Assembly: GCA_028554755.1 (NCBI GenBank) | Contig: JAPTOF010000016.1 | Location: 10,019,001-10,083,000 of the forward strand | Length of the DNA stretch: 64,000 bases | Origin: Cordia subcordata | Taxonomy: Eukaryota; Streptophyta; Magnoliopsida; Boraginales; Cordiaceae | Direction: 5' to 3' | Shown: in pieces, positions 46,213-58,624 of the stretch | How positions within the stretch are numbered: position 1 is the stretch's first letter | Layout of the letters: each line of letters begins with the position of its first letter | Translations under genes and position numbers: made by a program | The notes under the pieces: model-generated | Told to the model about the DNA's origin: nothing | Seen by the model: only the letters and a program-made list of their open reading frames with translations | Databases searched by the model: none

Positions 46213-47419
46213 TAGTCTTAAAGTCAAAACTGTAAGCTAATACTTCCATTTCATGAAACGATCACAAAATATGACAATCACTAGAATTTAGGGCTACATA
46301 TTTGAGGTACTGCGTTACTTTTGATCCGTCACTATTTATGTAATATGTAGTGAATAATCATTAGACCACGCTTACAGTCACTGTCATAAAATATTTTAGA
46401 CAAGATGGTATAATTGTTTAAAGCAGAATATTAGGAGAATGTCATGCAGTGCAATAAGAAGCTTGAAGATTGGGATGAGAGGTAGTAAGGATGTGAGAAG
46501 TATTAGAGGATAAGGAAGTACATTAAATAATTAAGTGACACATTGAAAGGAAGAACTGCAAAGGAAATGGCTATGCCAAAACCAAGAGTCTTGATGAAAA
46601 GGAAACAATTCGTCAAGTGTTATTTTGAATAAAAGGAAATTACAATTACACCAGGAATGGTTGCATTAATGACTCAAGTCTTGAGAAGAACTCATGTAGA
46701 TATGTTTACCGTGGAGATGATAAAGCTGATACAGGAAAATAAAGGAAGATAGAACTTGACAAGATTTAAAAATGATACATACCATGGCGTTAATTGGGAC
46801 AATCAAAATAGAGGACAATATCACTACTAATGGATAAGATATAGGATGAGTAATCTATATAAATGTAAAAGTTGTACCCAATAAACCTTAAAGATGCATG
46901 CCACATCACTTCTATTGAGAGAGTACAAGCTAATTTATACTCTTGCAAGTGGTGATGTGCAAGGTTAAAAAAATCATTAATTTCAATTGTATAGATAATG
47001 TTATAAGCCCCTAACATTATTATTTTTCTTGAACTAAGCTCTTATTATTTTAAAATATCTAAATTGATTCATAATATTTTACTGCGAAGTCAAATTAGTC
47101 TCTAAATTAAACAATCAAGTAATTTCTTTATTAGTTAAGAAATTTTATGTTGGTTATTTATATTTAATAAAGTTATTCAAATTAGTATAAATATGAGTAA
47201 AATAATAAGGACTTTTAAACTATTTAAATTAGTCAATAATATTTTAAGGACATAGTCAAACTAGCTAGTAAACATAGTCAAAATTTTTATTATTTCAATA
47301 TATTTATATTAGTCTTTAATATTTTGCAAATTATTCGAATTAGTCCCATTAAACAATATAATATTATATGATATAAATTTTAGAGATATAGTACACTAAC
47401 AAATGAGGAAATTACGTTA
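46213..47419. repeat. Fragment C' of the duplicated spacer
   Basis: Homologous to 8835-10055 and 34575-35810. Bounded by the LARD-like element on the left and a short LTR on the right. Non-coding. Confidence 0.75.
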
Positions 47420-47606
47420 TGTAACGACCCAAGCCCAATTACTGGCCTGCCACCACACTTGAGCCTAACCAACTGGCCCAAAATGCTTAAGCTGGTGATA
47501 ACAGTAGTAGTTAGTAGTAAACCCAAGCCATTATAAAGTACACACAAATCTCACAAAGAACCGATTTGGGATGGGGCGTTATAAACTCCCCCACCTTACA
47601 GATGCA
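47420..47606 (-). mobile_element. Short LTR (164 bp) with adjoining purine tract
   Basis: TGTAACGACCC at 47420 and GGGCGTTATA ending at 47583 are near-symmetrical LTR ends. AACTCCCCCACC follows, a purine tract on the minus strand. The internal region is absent, so this is a remnant fused to the Athila-like element. Confidence 0.45.
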
Positions 47607-47699
47607 ACGTCCATCAAATTTTGGTAATTTCGACGCCCATCAAATTTTGGCACCGTTGTTAGGGATTGGTGCTAAAATTTTTGCTTTTTTTTTATAACT

Positions 47700-49215
47700 A
47701 GGTTAGATTGCACAAGTGAGTTACATTTTGATCTAGAGATTAAAAAGACCGCAAAGAGCTTGAAAAAAGAAGCAAAGTTGCGGAAACAACTTGAGACACA
47801 AGCCAAAGCATCACAATCTTTGTCTGAATCATCTATTGAGTCTGAAAAAGAAGAGGAGATAGCTAAAAACAATAGAAGTATGCGTGAATTAGCCGCTGTC
47901 CCTTTGAATCAACCTCCCATTTGCATCACTTATCTGGAGCTTAATGTCAATTTCGAGCTAAAATCAGGATTAATTCATCTTTTACCCACTTTTTGTGGTT
48001 TGGAGAATGAAGATCCCTATAAACATCTCAAGGAGTTCCATATAGTTTGTTCAACTATGAACCCATTGGTGCAACGGAAGACCAAATTAAATTAAGAGCA
48101 TTTCCTTTTTCCTTGGCAGATACAGCAAAAGAATGGCTATTTTATCTTCCATCCAGTTCCATCACTATTTGGGGAGATATGGCTAGAGCTTTCCTTGACA
48201 AATTCTTTCCAGCTTCTATAGCTGCAGTGATTAGGATAGAAATTTGTACCATCAAGCAAAGGGATTCAGAGTTGCTTTATGATTATTGGGAGAGATTTAA
48301 GAGACTTTGGTCAAGTTGCTCCTAACATGGGATTTTTGAACAATCTCTTATCCAATATTTTTATAAAGGATTCCTTCCAATTGAGAGAAGAATGATGGGC
48401 ACCGATAGCAGGGAGCAATCGTTGATAAAACACCTCAAGAGGCTAGAGATTCAATTTCCATCATGGCTGCAAATTCGCAACAATTTAGGAATAGATATGA
48501 GCCTTCAAGAAGAGTTAATGAGGTAAGTGTTTCTTCTCTTGATTTCAAGTTGACTCAACTAACTTCCCTTGATCAAAGTTTGGTTGTAGGTGGTCTTGTT
48601 CCAATTCAAAAAGTTTGTGGAATTTGTGCCATGGCAGGACACCCAACTGATATATGTCCCACGCTCCAAGAAGAGGATCCATAACATGTTAATGCCATTG
48701 GAGGGTTTCTCGGTCCACCAAAGCAAAGTTATAATCCTTTTTCAAATACATACAACCCAGGTTAGAGGGATCACCCAAACTTGAGCTATGGAGCAAGGCC
48801 ATAAAATTTTAATTCACCAAATTCGCAATACTTCCAGCCATGACCGGCCCCACCATTACAGCCCATACCTTCAAGTTCAGGTACTTCTCTTGAGGATATT
48901 GTGAAATCTCTTTCTCTTAACACTCAACAATTTCAATAGGCAATAAGGGCAAGAATAAAGAATTTGGAGACACAAATGAGCCAATTAGAAACATCCGTAG
49001 GCAGGTTGGAGTCCCGTGGTAAATTAACTTCTCAAACAGTTGCTAATCCAAAGGAAAATGCATGCGCAATCACTCTAAAAAGTGAAAAAGAACTATTGGA
49101 CAGCCACTGCCAGACTAGGCGTGGGCATGCAAAGTTGACAGTACTTGCAACAGAGAAAAAAATAAAAAAAAAGATGTGGAACGCAATGAAAAAGCACTGG
49201 ATAGCAACGAAATAG
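47700..49215 (+). pseudogene. gag: Gypsy gag, decayed (Athila-like, plus)
   Basis: Blocks LKKEAKLRKQL, TYLELNVNFELKSGLIHLLP, HLKEFHIVCS, then after a frameshift near 48055 TEDQIKLRAFPFSL, WLFYLPSSSI and FLDKFFPAS (capsid-type retrotrans_gag). A second part from 48463 has RRVNEVSVSSLD and the zinc knuckle CGICAMAGHPTDIC. Several stops follow in one frame; two fall where the minus-strand relative (23409-23729) has Gln and Trp. Confidence 0.88.
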
Positions 49216-49391
49216 AGTTTAAAAATGGTATAGAGCTAGTGGTTAAGCCTCCCTTCCCTGAAAGATTCGCAAAGTCCAAAAAGGAGAAGGAAAAGAATGC
49301 GATTTTTTAGCTTTTTCACAAGGTAGCGGTAAATATTCCTTTACTTGATGCAATTAGACAAGTACCTCAAATTGCAAAGTTTTTAAACGAA

Positions 49392-49850
49392 TTGTGCACT
49401 AACAAAAAGAAGCTTATTGGGAATGAAAAGATAAGTATGAGGAAGAATGTCTCCGCCGTGCTTAAAAAGGATTTGCCTTCAAAATGCAAGGACCAAGGTA
49501 TGTTTGTTATTTCTTGTCAAATAGGTTCTCTAGGTATTAAGAAAGCTATGCGTGATTTAGGAGCATCCATGAATGTCATGCCTCTATCCATTTATTCCGC
49601 TTTGAATGTGGGACCCTGGAAAGTAGGACTTTTGAAAGAAACAAGAGTTGTTATTCAATTAGTAGATAGATCTTTGGTTTATCCTAAAGGTGTCCTAGAA
49701 GATGTTTTAGTACGTGTAGATGATTTACTCTTTCCTGCTGATTTTTATGTACTTGATATGAGGAAGATTCATCTTCTAAGTCTTGTGAAATTTTGCTAGG
49801 AAGACCATTCCATAGTATAACTAGACTAAAATTGATGTGCATGAAGGTAT
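49392..49850 (+). pseudogene. pol: Gypsy aspartic protease region (Athila-like, plus)
   Basis: SCQIGSLGIKKAMRDLGASMNVMPLSIY-type text (about 49513-49596) carries the DLGAS catalytic motif intact. LVDRSLVYPKGVLEDVLVRVDDLLFPADFYVLD follows, and a frameshift near 49775 ends the open piece. Confidence 0.85.
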
Positions 49851-50280
49851 TCTCACTGTGGAGTTTGATGGAGACATTATTAAATTTGATGTTTATAATG
49901 ACATGAAAAATCCTAGTGAAGTGTCTTGTTTTTTTGCTTTAGAAACAGTTGATGATAATAAGCTAAGTGATATCTCTTATGAAAGTCCTACTCTTGAAAA
50001 GCCGAAAGAATTTAAGAAAACTTTTGCAGGTAGCACTAATTTGCAGGAACAAGGGAAGCCAATGGGAGAAATTCAAAGCAGATTGAATTCACTTATGGTG
50101 GATAAGATAGATGCACATAGGAAGTTACAACCCCAAGAGTTGGAGAAGAAGAAAAGCAATGCTCTTGAGCTGAAGGGCTTGAGTAATGACAAAGTCATCA
50201 AACTTGATGGATATCATTTAAACCCCGTCCGTGATAAAATTGAGCCTGAAAAGCCTCCGGATAAAGCTTTGATGAAGTGA
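49837..50280 (+). pseudogene. Post-protease remnant joined to integrase C-terminal remnant
   Basis: An open stretch of 147 codons. The start continues the protease region (EGILTVEFDGDIIKFDVY). The end (RKLQPQELEKKK, LDGYHLNPVRDK) resembles the C-terminal part of Athila integrases, so RT to integrase core has been deleted within it. The junction is inferred. Confidence 0.55.
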
Positions 50281-51633
50281 CTACGTCAAGCCAACGACGT
50301 TAAATAAAGCCGCTGATGGGAGGCAACCCACAAAGTTAGAAATTTCAATTTTGAGTTTTCTAGTGTTCTCTAGTTAGTTTCCAATTTTTACAAATTTTTT
50401 CTAATTATTTTTAGGAATTTTTCTTTTATTTTTTATCTTCTTCTTCCTTGAGAATGCTAACTTTGGTCTGATTGTGCCCTATGAAGGTTTGATGTTTACA
50501 GGTAGGATGTGCTTTGAAATTTTGATTTGTTTATTTGTTGTATTCTGAAATTTTTGGTGCACTGGAGGCTTAGGCGTGCGCATTCATAGAGAAACCCACC
50601 ACCTTCTTCCACCATAACCGATCCTCTTACTACATGATGAGCAGTGCCAGTGGTGACTAGAGGTGGCGATACGCAGCCAAGCACCATCCCGGCCCCTGTT
50701 GCTCCCAACTTGCTCCCTTGTGTTGTAGAGCCCAGTTTCAAAGTGCCCAACCTCGCATGTTCCAAATTCTGATTTTTAGCAAAGTATTCCCTTTTTGTTT
50801 TTCAGATTTGGTGCAACAACCAAGGTATTTCGAAATCTTTTCATGTTTTTTTTTTATTTCTTGAAAATTTTTACACATTGAGATTTTGGAAATTTTTTTA
50901 CATGTTGAGATTTTGGAAATTTTGTGTTTCAAGAATGTGGTTGATAGGCTTTGTGGCATTTTTTGTTGGATTTCTTACTTTGGAATTGTTTATTATAATT
51001 ATTATGAATTTTGTTAGAAGTTTTATGCAAGAATTAAGCATGCCTATCATGAAAAACACATTTTTAACACCCCGGGCAGATTTATTTTCAAATATTTGGG
51101 TGTTATTTTGGCCTATAAATCATTGGAGTTAGATGAAAATTGATCAATCTCGTTGAGTACCGTGGCCCCACTCAGATGAATGATAGCCAATTCCACCACC
51201 TCCCTTACCTTTTTTTAAGGGAAGTCCTCCTACTTTTTCTTTTTTTATCCTTAATTTTGTTTTATCTTTTTTTTTTTTTATTTTATTGCTTTCTTTTCTT
51301 TACACATTGAAGACAATGCGCGTGATAAATGTGGGGGAGAAATGCTTCATTTCGTCATTTATTTTGAGTCTTTTTGATGTTTAGATGTGTTTTTAATGTG
51401 GTATTTTAAGTCTTGTGAATATCTGCGTTTAAGTTATTATTTCTTGAGCCTTTTTGATGTTTAGATTTATTTTTGTGGTAAGATTGTGAAAAAAGTGCGT
51501 GCCTAAGAATGTTATGTCGAGGTTGAGGTCACTCCTGCAAAAGTGATAGAAGTTCAAATTGTTTAAAAAAAAAAAAAGGCACAAAAAAAAAGTAAATTAA
51601 ATAAGCACTTTCTTATTCCTCTGGTCTTCTACC

Positions 51634-51687
<54 letters not shown>

Positions 51688-52436
51688 AAAGGGACCATGA
51701 GTAGAGCTAAAAGCCACCTAGAATTGTGTCCAACTGAGTAACCGGGGACATTCATCACAAATGCTTGTCATCGCGTAAAAAAGTTGAGTGACGTTCTAGA
51801 CAAATTATAAAAGTTATGTATGGAAGTGAATGAAAGCAGTTAAAGTGATCCAGCCTTCCAACAGTTGGGCTAGGCACAAACTTATTTTTTTGAGGAAAAT
51901 TGCACATCAAGGCAGTGCTTTTGATTTTTCTTCTTTGCATTGGCATAATCATACTTGGCTATAATTTTTGTGTGTGCTTTAACCAACACGAGGTTCATTT
52001 ACATAGTGTTTGGGTGCTATCTGGGTAACTTATACGTATGGTGGTAATTATTTTGTCTTGCTAGAAACTAGCTTACCTTTGTTTTCCTTCTCGAGTTTCT
52101 TTGAGTTATGGTGGAAAGACTTTTGAAGGTTTGTGTGCCTATGTTTGCTTGTGAGGAGGTTGGATTGTTTTGAAGTTTGGTGGAAATTTCTGGTGGAAAT
52201 ACTACCTATAGCCATGTTTTCTCAATAAAAAAATGATTAGTTTTTCAGGAATTCTTTTGCCAAAAAGTTGGGTTTTTTTTTTGAAAATTTTTTATGAGTC
52301 AAGTCTTATTCTTGAAGTGCTACAAATTCTTGAGATTGCAAGTTGAAGCGTTACAAAATAATGAGGAAAGTAAAGTAGCTTGGTTTTGTGACTAGAAAGG
52401 ACTTTTGAATGATTTGTTTATGTAGTTGATTGAGCT
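50281..52436 (+). other. Non-coding 3' half of the plus-strand Athila-like element
   Basis: Contains CGCTGATGGGAGGCAACCCA-type sequence (50310-50330, typical of the lineage), the ACATTGAAGACAATG and GTGGGGGAGA words near 51304-51342, and a (GA)n microsatellite (51637-51682). Short frames are not supported. Confidence 0.6.
51637..51682. repeat. (GA)n microsatellite
   Basis: About 22 GA units, almost uninterrupted. Confidence 0.95.
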
Positions 52437-53751
52437 TGTGGGTGCGAATATCTTAAGAGGGGGGGGTGAATTAAATATAAGTACTAATTTTCGTTTTTAA
52501 AAATTTACAAAAAATTTGCAATTTCTAACAATCAATATATCAAACACAATGTAATCAAAATAAGCAAGTATAAAAAAAGAAGTATAAGGAGAGGAGAAAC
52601 AAACGATTTAAGGTGGTTCGGCCAAGCCTACATCCACTGCCCAAGGATGCTCTCCTTAGGACTTCAAAAACTCCACTAAGATGCTTCTTCAAATCTTGGT
52701 GAAGCACAAACCAAGTTCTTACAATCTCTTTAAAGTCCAACTTCAAAGAACCCAAGAGATTCACCCTTTAGGATTTCCCCACACTTTACAAGCTCTAAAG
52801 AATAAATCTTGCAAAGTTTATAGCTCTCAAAGTGTGTATATTCTCAAGAATTAAGAGAAAATTGAATTTGAAATTTTCTTCAAGAAGAAGATGAATAAGC
52901 TCTTGAAAGCTCAAATATATTGCAAGAATGGCTCAAAGATGGATTGTATGATGATAAATACTTTAGCACACTTCAATTGATGTTTAGAAAGTGTATTAAA
53001 TGAGTATTTAAAGAGATTTGGGGGTTAGGGTTTATGGTAGGTGAAGAAGGAGTAATTTTCTCAGCAGAACGGTAATAAACGGCTAGTGTATTTATTACAG
53101 CACCTGTTCAGCCGGTCGACCAGCTGAATCGTCCAGCTAACCCTTTTCCTTCTCTGACTAGGCCCGACGCCTGAGCTGGTCGACCGGCTAGGGGGTCCGG
53201 CTTTTTTCTTCACCTCTCTGTTTTGGCCGGGCGACCCACCACGGTCAGTCGGTCGGCCGGCTGAGGGGTCTGGCCACTTCGGAATGTGAAGTAAACCCAG
53301 ATTTTTGCAAAGATCATTTTAAGTGCAATTTTCACTACTCCAAATCATTTTGAATAATTTTGTAAACATAAGTTGTGAATTGAAACACCCCAAAAACTCA
53401 TTTTATCTCTATGTGTGCATTCAAATACATTTGTGCATATGTTATTTCAAATGTGCAAGACTTGAAAATTTTTGCTATGAATAAGAAAAAGATTTTGAGC
53501 CAAGTCCACACAATATATAGGCATTTCACAAAGAAAGCAAGAAGTAAAATAATGTCCGGTACCCTTTATGACTTCTCTTCTCCTCCTTATGCCTTCTCTC
53601 CTTCTCTTTCTTCAAGTAATGCTTTTTTACACATTTTCTCCAATCTTTCATAAGCTTCAACTAGATATTATCTCATTTTCACAAGAAGCTATTTAGTAAA
53701 ATAATGCATATATTTTCATCATCAAAATCAATAATGAATATTTAGCTAACA
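52437..53751 (-). repeat. 3' LTR of the SIRE-like element
   Basis: 1315 bp; on the minus strand it starts TGTTAGCTAAATATTC and ends GCACCCACA. It holds palindromic GGTCGACC boxes at 53114-53121 and 53178-53185 in a GC-rich segment (53100-53280). AAAAAGGGGGAGAT (purine tract, 53752-53765, minus) adjoins it. Confidence 0.9.
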
Positions 53752-54137
53752 ATCTCCCCCTTTTTGATGATGACAAAATTTTAAGATATGAGATAAAAAT
53801 ACTCCCCCTTAATATATGCATTCCTTTAAAAAGTGAATTTTTGGGAAAATGCAAATTTAAACTCGTTTGCAAAGACGTGCAAATAGCCATATTCAAACAA
53901 GTAAACATATCAACAGCCAACAAGGCATAAGTATACCATTCAACAAAGCATATATCACCAAATCATAAATACCACACCATACTTCTCCCCCTTTGGCATC
54001 ATCAAAATCAATATAAAGGCAGGAAAAGAAATGTATAAAAGAAATAACTTGTTAACCAAAGTCAAGAATGTAAAAGTCAACTAAAGCTAAAAATTGTTTT
54101 CAAGTGGAATGAAAAATGTTTTTCTAAAAGAAGAAAA

Positions 54138-55516
54138 TTAGGGTGCGTGACCATGGTGATCCTTGAAATATTCCCTCATGTCTGATCTCATAGAAGCCAC
54201 TTCTGAATCAATATCTTGCCTCCAAGTAGTGAGCTCGTCCCATTGGCTTGTCATGGTAGCCCTTATTTCGCCCATACCAATGTTTAACGCCTGCAACTGG
54301 GACAGAATCTGAGCTATCATAGAAGTGTCTTCCTATTGACCCATCGAGTTAGAACTAGCACCACGACAAATTTCTCTTCGGCGTTGCTCATCAATGTGTA
54401 CTTGTTCCCAAGATTCTCTCATTACTCGCCTAAGAGTTGCTTCCTCAGTATTTTCCTCTTCTTCAGAGGTACTAACAACCATGGGTGTTGTTCCTGGTAT
54501 GCCTATGTCAGGATTACCCTCAATTTTCGGCCCTTCATCTTCTTCAAAGGTGATGTCTACCCCGCCAAGTATATCATCAAGGTTTTGTGCAGTGGTGCCA
54601 AAGACATGGTCGGTGAAAGTAGTGCCCTTCTTAGTCTTATTCCTAATTGCAGCTCGAGTGCTTTGGGGCAAACTTTTGAAGGTCTCTCTATTTATGGGCT
54701 CCATTTATACCAGTAAATGCCCATGAAGTTCATATACAACATATCAAAATTCCAAGCAAATTCTCTATATGGAGCATCTGAAGATATGTTGAAATGAGAG
54801 AAAATATGCATTAAGGCCATACCATAACCAGGAGTGGTCATTTTTTCTCCACCCTTTCCACTAATATGTAACATATGTTGAAAGATTAAGAAAGGCAGAG
54901 CTATCTCCTTTTTCTCCCTAAGGCTATAATATATATAAGCATCCATGACTGAAATTTTTCCATCATTGATATTTCTAGGGAGAATAACTTCACTCATGAT
55001 TTTAAGAACAAGTCTTGTATTAACATCAACATCTTTCAACAATGGAAGAATTAAATTTGGATCCTTAGGTCCTACTTTCTCCCACATATATTTTATGACT
55101 TCGCCTGGGGTGTCAGTTCCCTTAATTCCTTCTGGCCATCCTTGACTATTGTAGTGGCCATCCCTATCAACAGGTATATTGAATATTTCATGTAAGGTTT
55201 CCTCCTTAAGCACAAAATTTACCCCACAGACGGTAGATGATAATTCAAGATTTGGACTTCTACGATGTACTTCAAGATTTTCATAAAATTCAACAACTAA
55301 CTTATCTTGCACATCACAATGGAGATGTAGGAACGTAGACCATCTATCAAATAACGACAAGATATCGGTGCCAGCAAAGTCAGAGTCCACGATATATTTA
55401 CCATATAAAATTGAGTGCTTGCCTTGAATCTTGGATACCAGAGGTGGTGGTGGAGATTGTGTTCTTGGCCTCTTCCCTTTTTTTTTACGTGCTTGACTTT
55501 TTCCTTTTGGATTCAC
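54138..55516 (-). pseudogene. Extra ORF downstream of pol in the SIRE-like element
   Basis: A 274-codon open frame (55516-54692) starts MNPKGKSQARKKKGKRPR, a basic, nuclear-signal-like N-terminus. It continues with FDRWSTFLHLHCDVQDKLVV, FYENLEVHR and TVCGVNFVLKEETLHEIFNIP, which resemble the plant transposon-protein domain found in many retroelements. A frameshift near 54700 leads to MEPINRETFKSLPQSTR ... FEEDEG, then a TAG at 54333-54335, then a predicted helical tail (WDELTTWRQDIDSEVASM) to 54138. SIRE-type elements often carry an ORF here, sometimes called envelope-like. I see no signal peptide or clear membrane segment. Function unknown. Confidence 0.7.
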
Positions 55517-55890
55517 ATAATTTCGCGTTGTTTTTGCAAAATTAATCAGTAAAAACTTGGTTTTTTGAAGTGGGTAAGCAAATTATAGGAAGAATTTTGG
55601 AAGAAAACGATTGAAGATTGAAGAATTTGAGATGGGTTTTAGAGAAATTTTGCTAGGGTTTAGAGAATTTGAATGAATGTAGTGAATTTGGGGTGAAAAC
55701 CAACAAATTTTAACCCTATCCGCGTTCAATCGGTCGACCGGCCAGATCAGAGAGCATATTAAAAAGTTGTGTTTTAGCCAGACGCCTAAGGCCTTAGTCG
55801 GTCGACCGGCTTGGTCGGCCGGCTGGGTTAGAAGGCGCACACATTTCTTATTTTTCATACCCAAGCCACATAAACACATATATATGCCAT
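55517..55890 (-). other. Spacer between RNase H and the extra ORF of the SIRE-like element
   Basis: Non-coding. Holds two GGTCGACC palindromes (55732-55739, 55800-55807) within a segment that resembles the GC-rich part of the LTR. Confidence 0.6.
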
Positions 55891-56680
55891 TTAACCACAT
55901 TTTATCATTCCAATTTCTCTCCTAATCTTGCAAAATTGATCCTCATGCAAAGGTTTAGTGAAAATATCAGCAACTTGATGCAAAGTATCAACAAATTCAA
56001 GTATTATATCCCCTTTTTGTATATGATCTCTAATGAAATGGTGTCTAATCTCGATATGCTTAGTTCTTGAATGTTGAATTGGGTTTTTAGTGAGATTAAT
56101 TGCACTAGTATTGTCACAATATATAGGAACATGATCATACTTCAATCCATAATCAAGTAAATTTTGTTTCATCCACAAAATTTAAGCTATACAACTACCA
56201 GCTGCAATATATTCAGCTTCGGTAGTAGAAATAGCAACACCATTTTGTTTCCTACAAGACCAAGATACTAAGGAATGTCCTAAGAATTGGCATGTTCCAC
56301 TAGTGCTTTTACGATCTATTTTGCAACCAGTATAGTTAGCATCAGAAAAACCACATAGATTAAATGACGTTCCTTTTGCATACCAAAGCCCTAGATCAAT
56401 TATTCCTTTAAGATATCTAATGATTCTTTTTACAGCTGTTAATTGAGTTTCCTTAGGATTAGATTGAAATCTAGCACATAAGCACACTGCAAACATGATA
56501 TCAGGACTAGAGACAGTTAAATATAATAGGCTACCGATCATACCTCTATATTTCTTCTCGTCTACTAATTTACCCTTCTCATCCTTGTCTAGTTTTGTTG
56601 AGGGGCTCATGGGAGTTCCAATCTCCTTTACATCTTCAAGTCAAAATTTCTTGATAATTTCCTTGGTGTATTTGGTTTGA
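55891..56680 (-). pseudogene. pol: Copia RNase H and RT tail, SIRE-like element
   Basis: Minus strand: EIGTPMSPSTKLDKDEKG (end of RT), KYRGMIGSLLYLTVSSPDIMF, GFSDANYTGCKIDRKSTSG, SWSCRKQNGVAISTTEAEY, then a TAA at 56182-56184 where relatives have Gln, then WMKQNLLDYG, HSRTKHIEIRHHFI and ADIFTKPL. The RT catalytic core is absent: sequence passes from the post-integrase linker directly to the RT tail near 56690-56720. Confidence 0.88.
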
Positions 56681-58261
56681 TTTATGAAGATCCATTCTTT
56701 TGCTTGTTTGATTTATAGTCCAAGGAAGAAGGTTAATTCTCCCATCATGCTCATATCGAGCTCCTTGTGCATACACTTCATTTGGATCACCGAGAATGAG
56801 ATCTTGAGGACGGTTTCTTACAAACTTCCAACTTTTTGGTAGGTCTTCATGAGGTTCTTTTGTTTCTGCATCTTTGTTTGAGCATTGTTTGATATCCTCA
56901 TTTGCTTGAGATCTCTTTTCTTCTTCCTCTTGCTTTGTTGGTTTTTCTTTGTCTTTTGGAGTTGAATCTTCAAGCGTTGTCTTTTCCAAGAGATAACCTA
57001 CATCATCAATTTCCTTTCTCAGCTCAAATGGATTAGTCTCATCAAATGTAACATGTATTGACTCTTCCACAACAAGAGTTCTTTTATTATATACCCTATA
57101 TGCTTTAGAATAACCTAAGAATATTCCTTCATCAGATTTAGCATCAAATTTTCTTAAGTGGTCCTTAGTATTTAGGATAAAGCACTTACAACCAAATACC
57201 TTGAAGTATGATATTTTAGGTGTTTTGCCATGCCATAGTTCATATGGAGTTTTGTTTAGGATAGGTCTAATCAATACTCTATTTTGCATATAGCATGCAG
57301 TATTTATGGCTTCACTCCAAAAATATGTTGGCAAGTTGTGTTCTTTTAGCATAGTTCTTGCCATTTCTTGTAATGTACGATTCTTCCTCTCTACTACCCC
57401 ATTTTGTTGAGGAGTACGAGGGGCCAAAAAGTTATGCTCAATGCCATGTTCATCACAAAAGTTCATGAAAGGGGTATTCACATATTCGGTGTCATTATCA
57501 CTACGGATACAAGTTATAAAATAGCCTTTCTCATTTTGCACTTTTCTACACAATCTTGCAAATTCATTGAAGGCATCATTTTTATGTGCAAGAAACATGG
57601 CCCATGTAAATCTAGTGTAATCATCAACTACAACAAATGTATACCTAGATCCTCCGAAGTTTGCCACATCAATAGGTCTAAACAAATCCATATGTAATAG
57701 TTGTAATGCTCTATTTGTTGAGGCTTTATTTAAGGATTTGAAGGATGTCTTGTGTTGTTTTCCTAATTGGCAAGCATCACAAATTTTATCTTTTTCAAAT
57801 TTTAGCTTTGGTAGGTCTCTAACTAGATTGTGCTTTGACAAATTATTCAATAAGCTCATGCTAGTATGTCTTAATCTTCTATGCCATAACCAAGCATTAT
57901 CATGCACAATGGATAAACATTTAACACGTTGACATTTAAGTTGATCAATTTCAACAGTGTAAACATTTTCATTTCTCTGAGCTACAAATAACACATTATC
58001 ATTTCCACATTTATACACAAGGCATTTAGAAGATTGAAAAACAACTTTATGAGCTTTGTCACATAATTGGCTAATACTAAGTAGATTAAATTTTAGACCC
58101 TCTACTAGTAGGACATTGTGTATAGCAAGAGAGTTTTCGTTACCAATGCTTCCTTTTCCAATAATTTTTCCTTTGCCATTGTCCCCAATGGTAACGTCTC
58201 CTCCTTTTGTCCTTTTAATTTGTAGAAAAGCGAAGAGTTCCCCGTCATGTGCTTGGAACAT
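56636..58261 (-). pseudogene. pol: Copia integrase with pre-integrase domain, SIRE-like element, long open frame
   Basis: A 541-codon frame. Near the N-terminus is [12 protein letters not shown] and [20 protein letters not shown] (post-protease), then the pre-integrase zinc region WHRRLRHTSMSLL ... CDACQLGKQ, then the core: HMDLFRP (first Asp), CIRSDNDTEY (second Asp) and PQQNGVVERKNR (Glu), all three catalytic residues present. KVFGCKCFILN and EGIFLGYS follow, then an acidic linker and a jump to the RT tail. Integrase might be catalytically competent if expressed, but RT is missing. Confidence 0.9.
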
Positions 58262-58624
58262 CCACTATCCAAGATCCATTTTATTTTGCTTGAATTGCTT
58301 TTATTATATACCTATACACATGAAATTCAAATGCAATTCTTTATTTTGGGGTCCCCAACACCTTGGGTCCTTGGCGTTAGTTTAATTTTTGTTTTTGACC
58401 ACCCATTTTGGTCTTTGCCAATATGGAACATGTGATCCTCTATCACGAATTTTCTTGTAATAACAATGAGTAGATACATGTCCTTTCTTTTCACAATAGG
58501 TACAAATAACATTTGACTTCGGTGAAGAGAAGGATGTAGAGGTAGAAGCCTTGACAAAATAGGTTTTGAAATACTTTTGACTAATACTAGGTTTGTATCC
58601 AATACCACTCTTATCAAAAGACAT
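58262..58624 (-). pseudogene. gag: Gag zinc knuckle and protease start, SIRE-like element
   Basis: Minus strand: ICTYCEKKGHVSTHC is an intact CX2CX4HX4C knuckle (about 58470-58515). Then comes [14 protein letters not shown] (protease DSG motif, near 58250-58290) in another frame. Everything N-terminal to YKPSISQKYFK is replaced by the truncated LTR. Confidence 0.85.

Noticed and set aside
54336..54726. Plus-strand frames of 126 and 110 codons
   Set aside because: Antisense to the extra ORF of the SIRE-like element; no motif of their own.
54138..55516. A true viral envelope gene
   Set aside because: No signal peptide, no transmembrane segment and no cleavage site seen; the basic N-terminus and domain resemblance point to a plant transposon protein.
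57404..57697. Plus-strand frame of 97 codons
   Set aside because: Antisense to the integrase frame 56636-58261.
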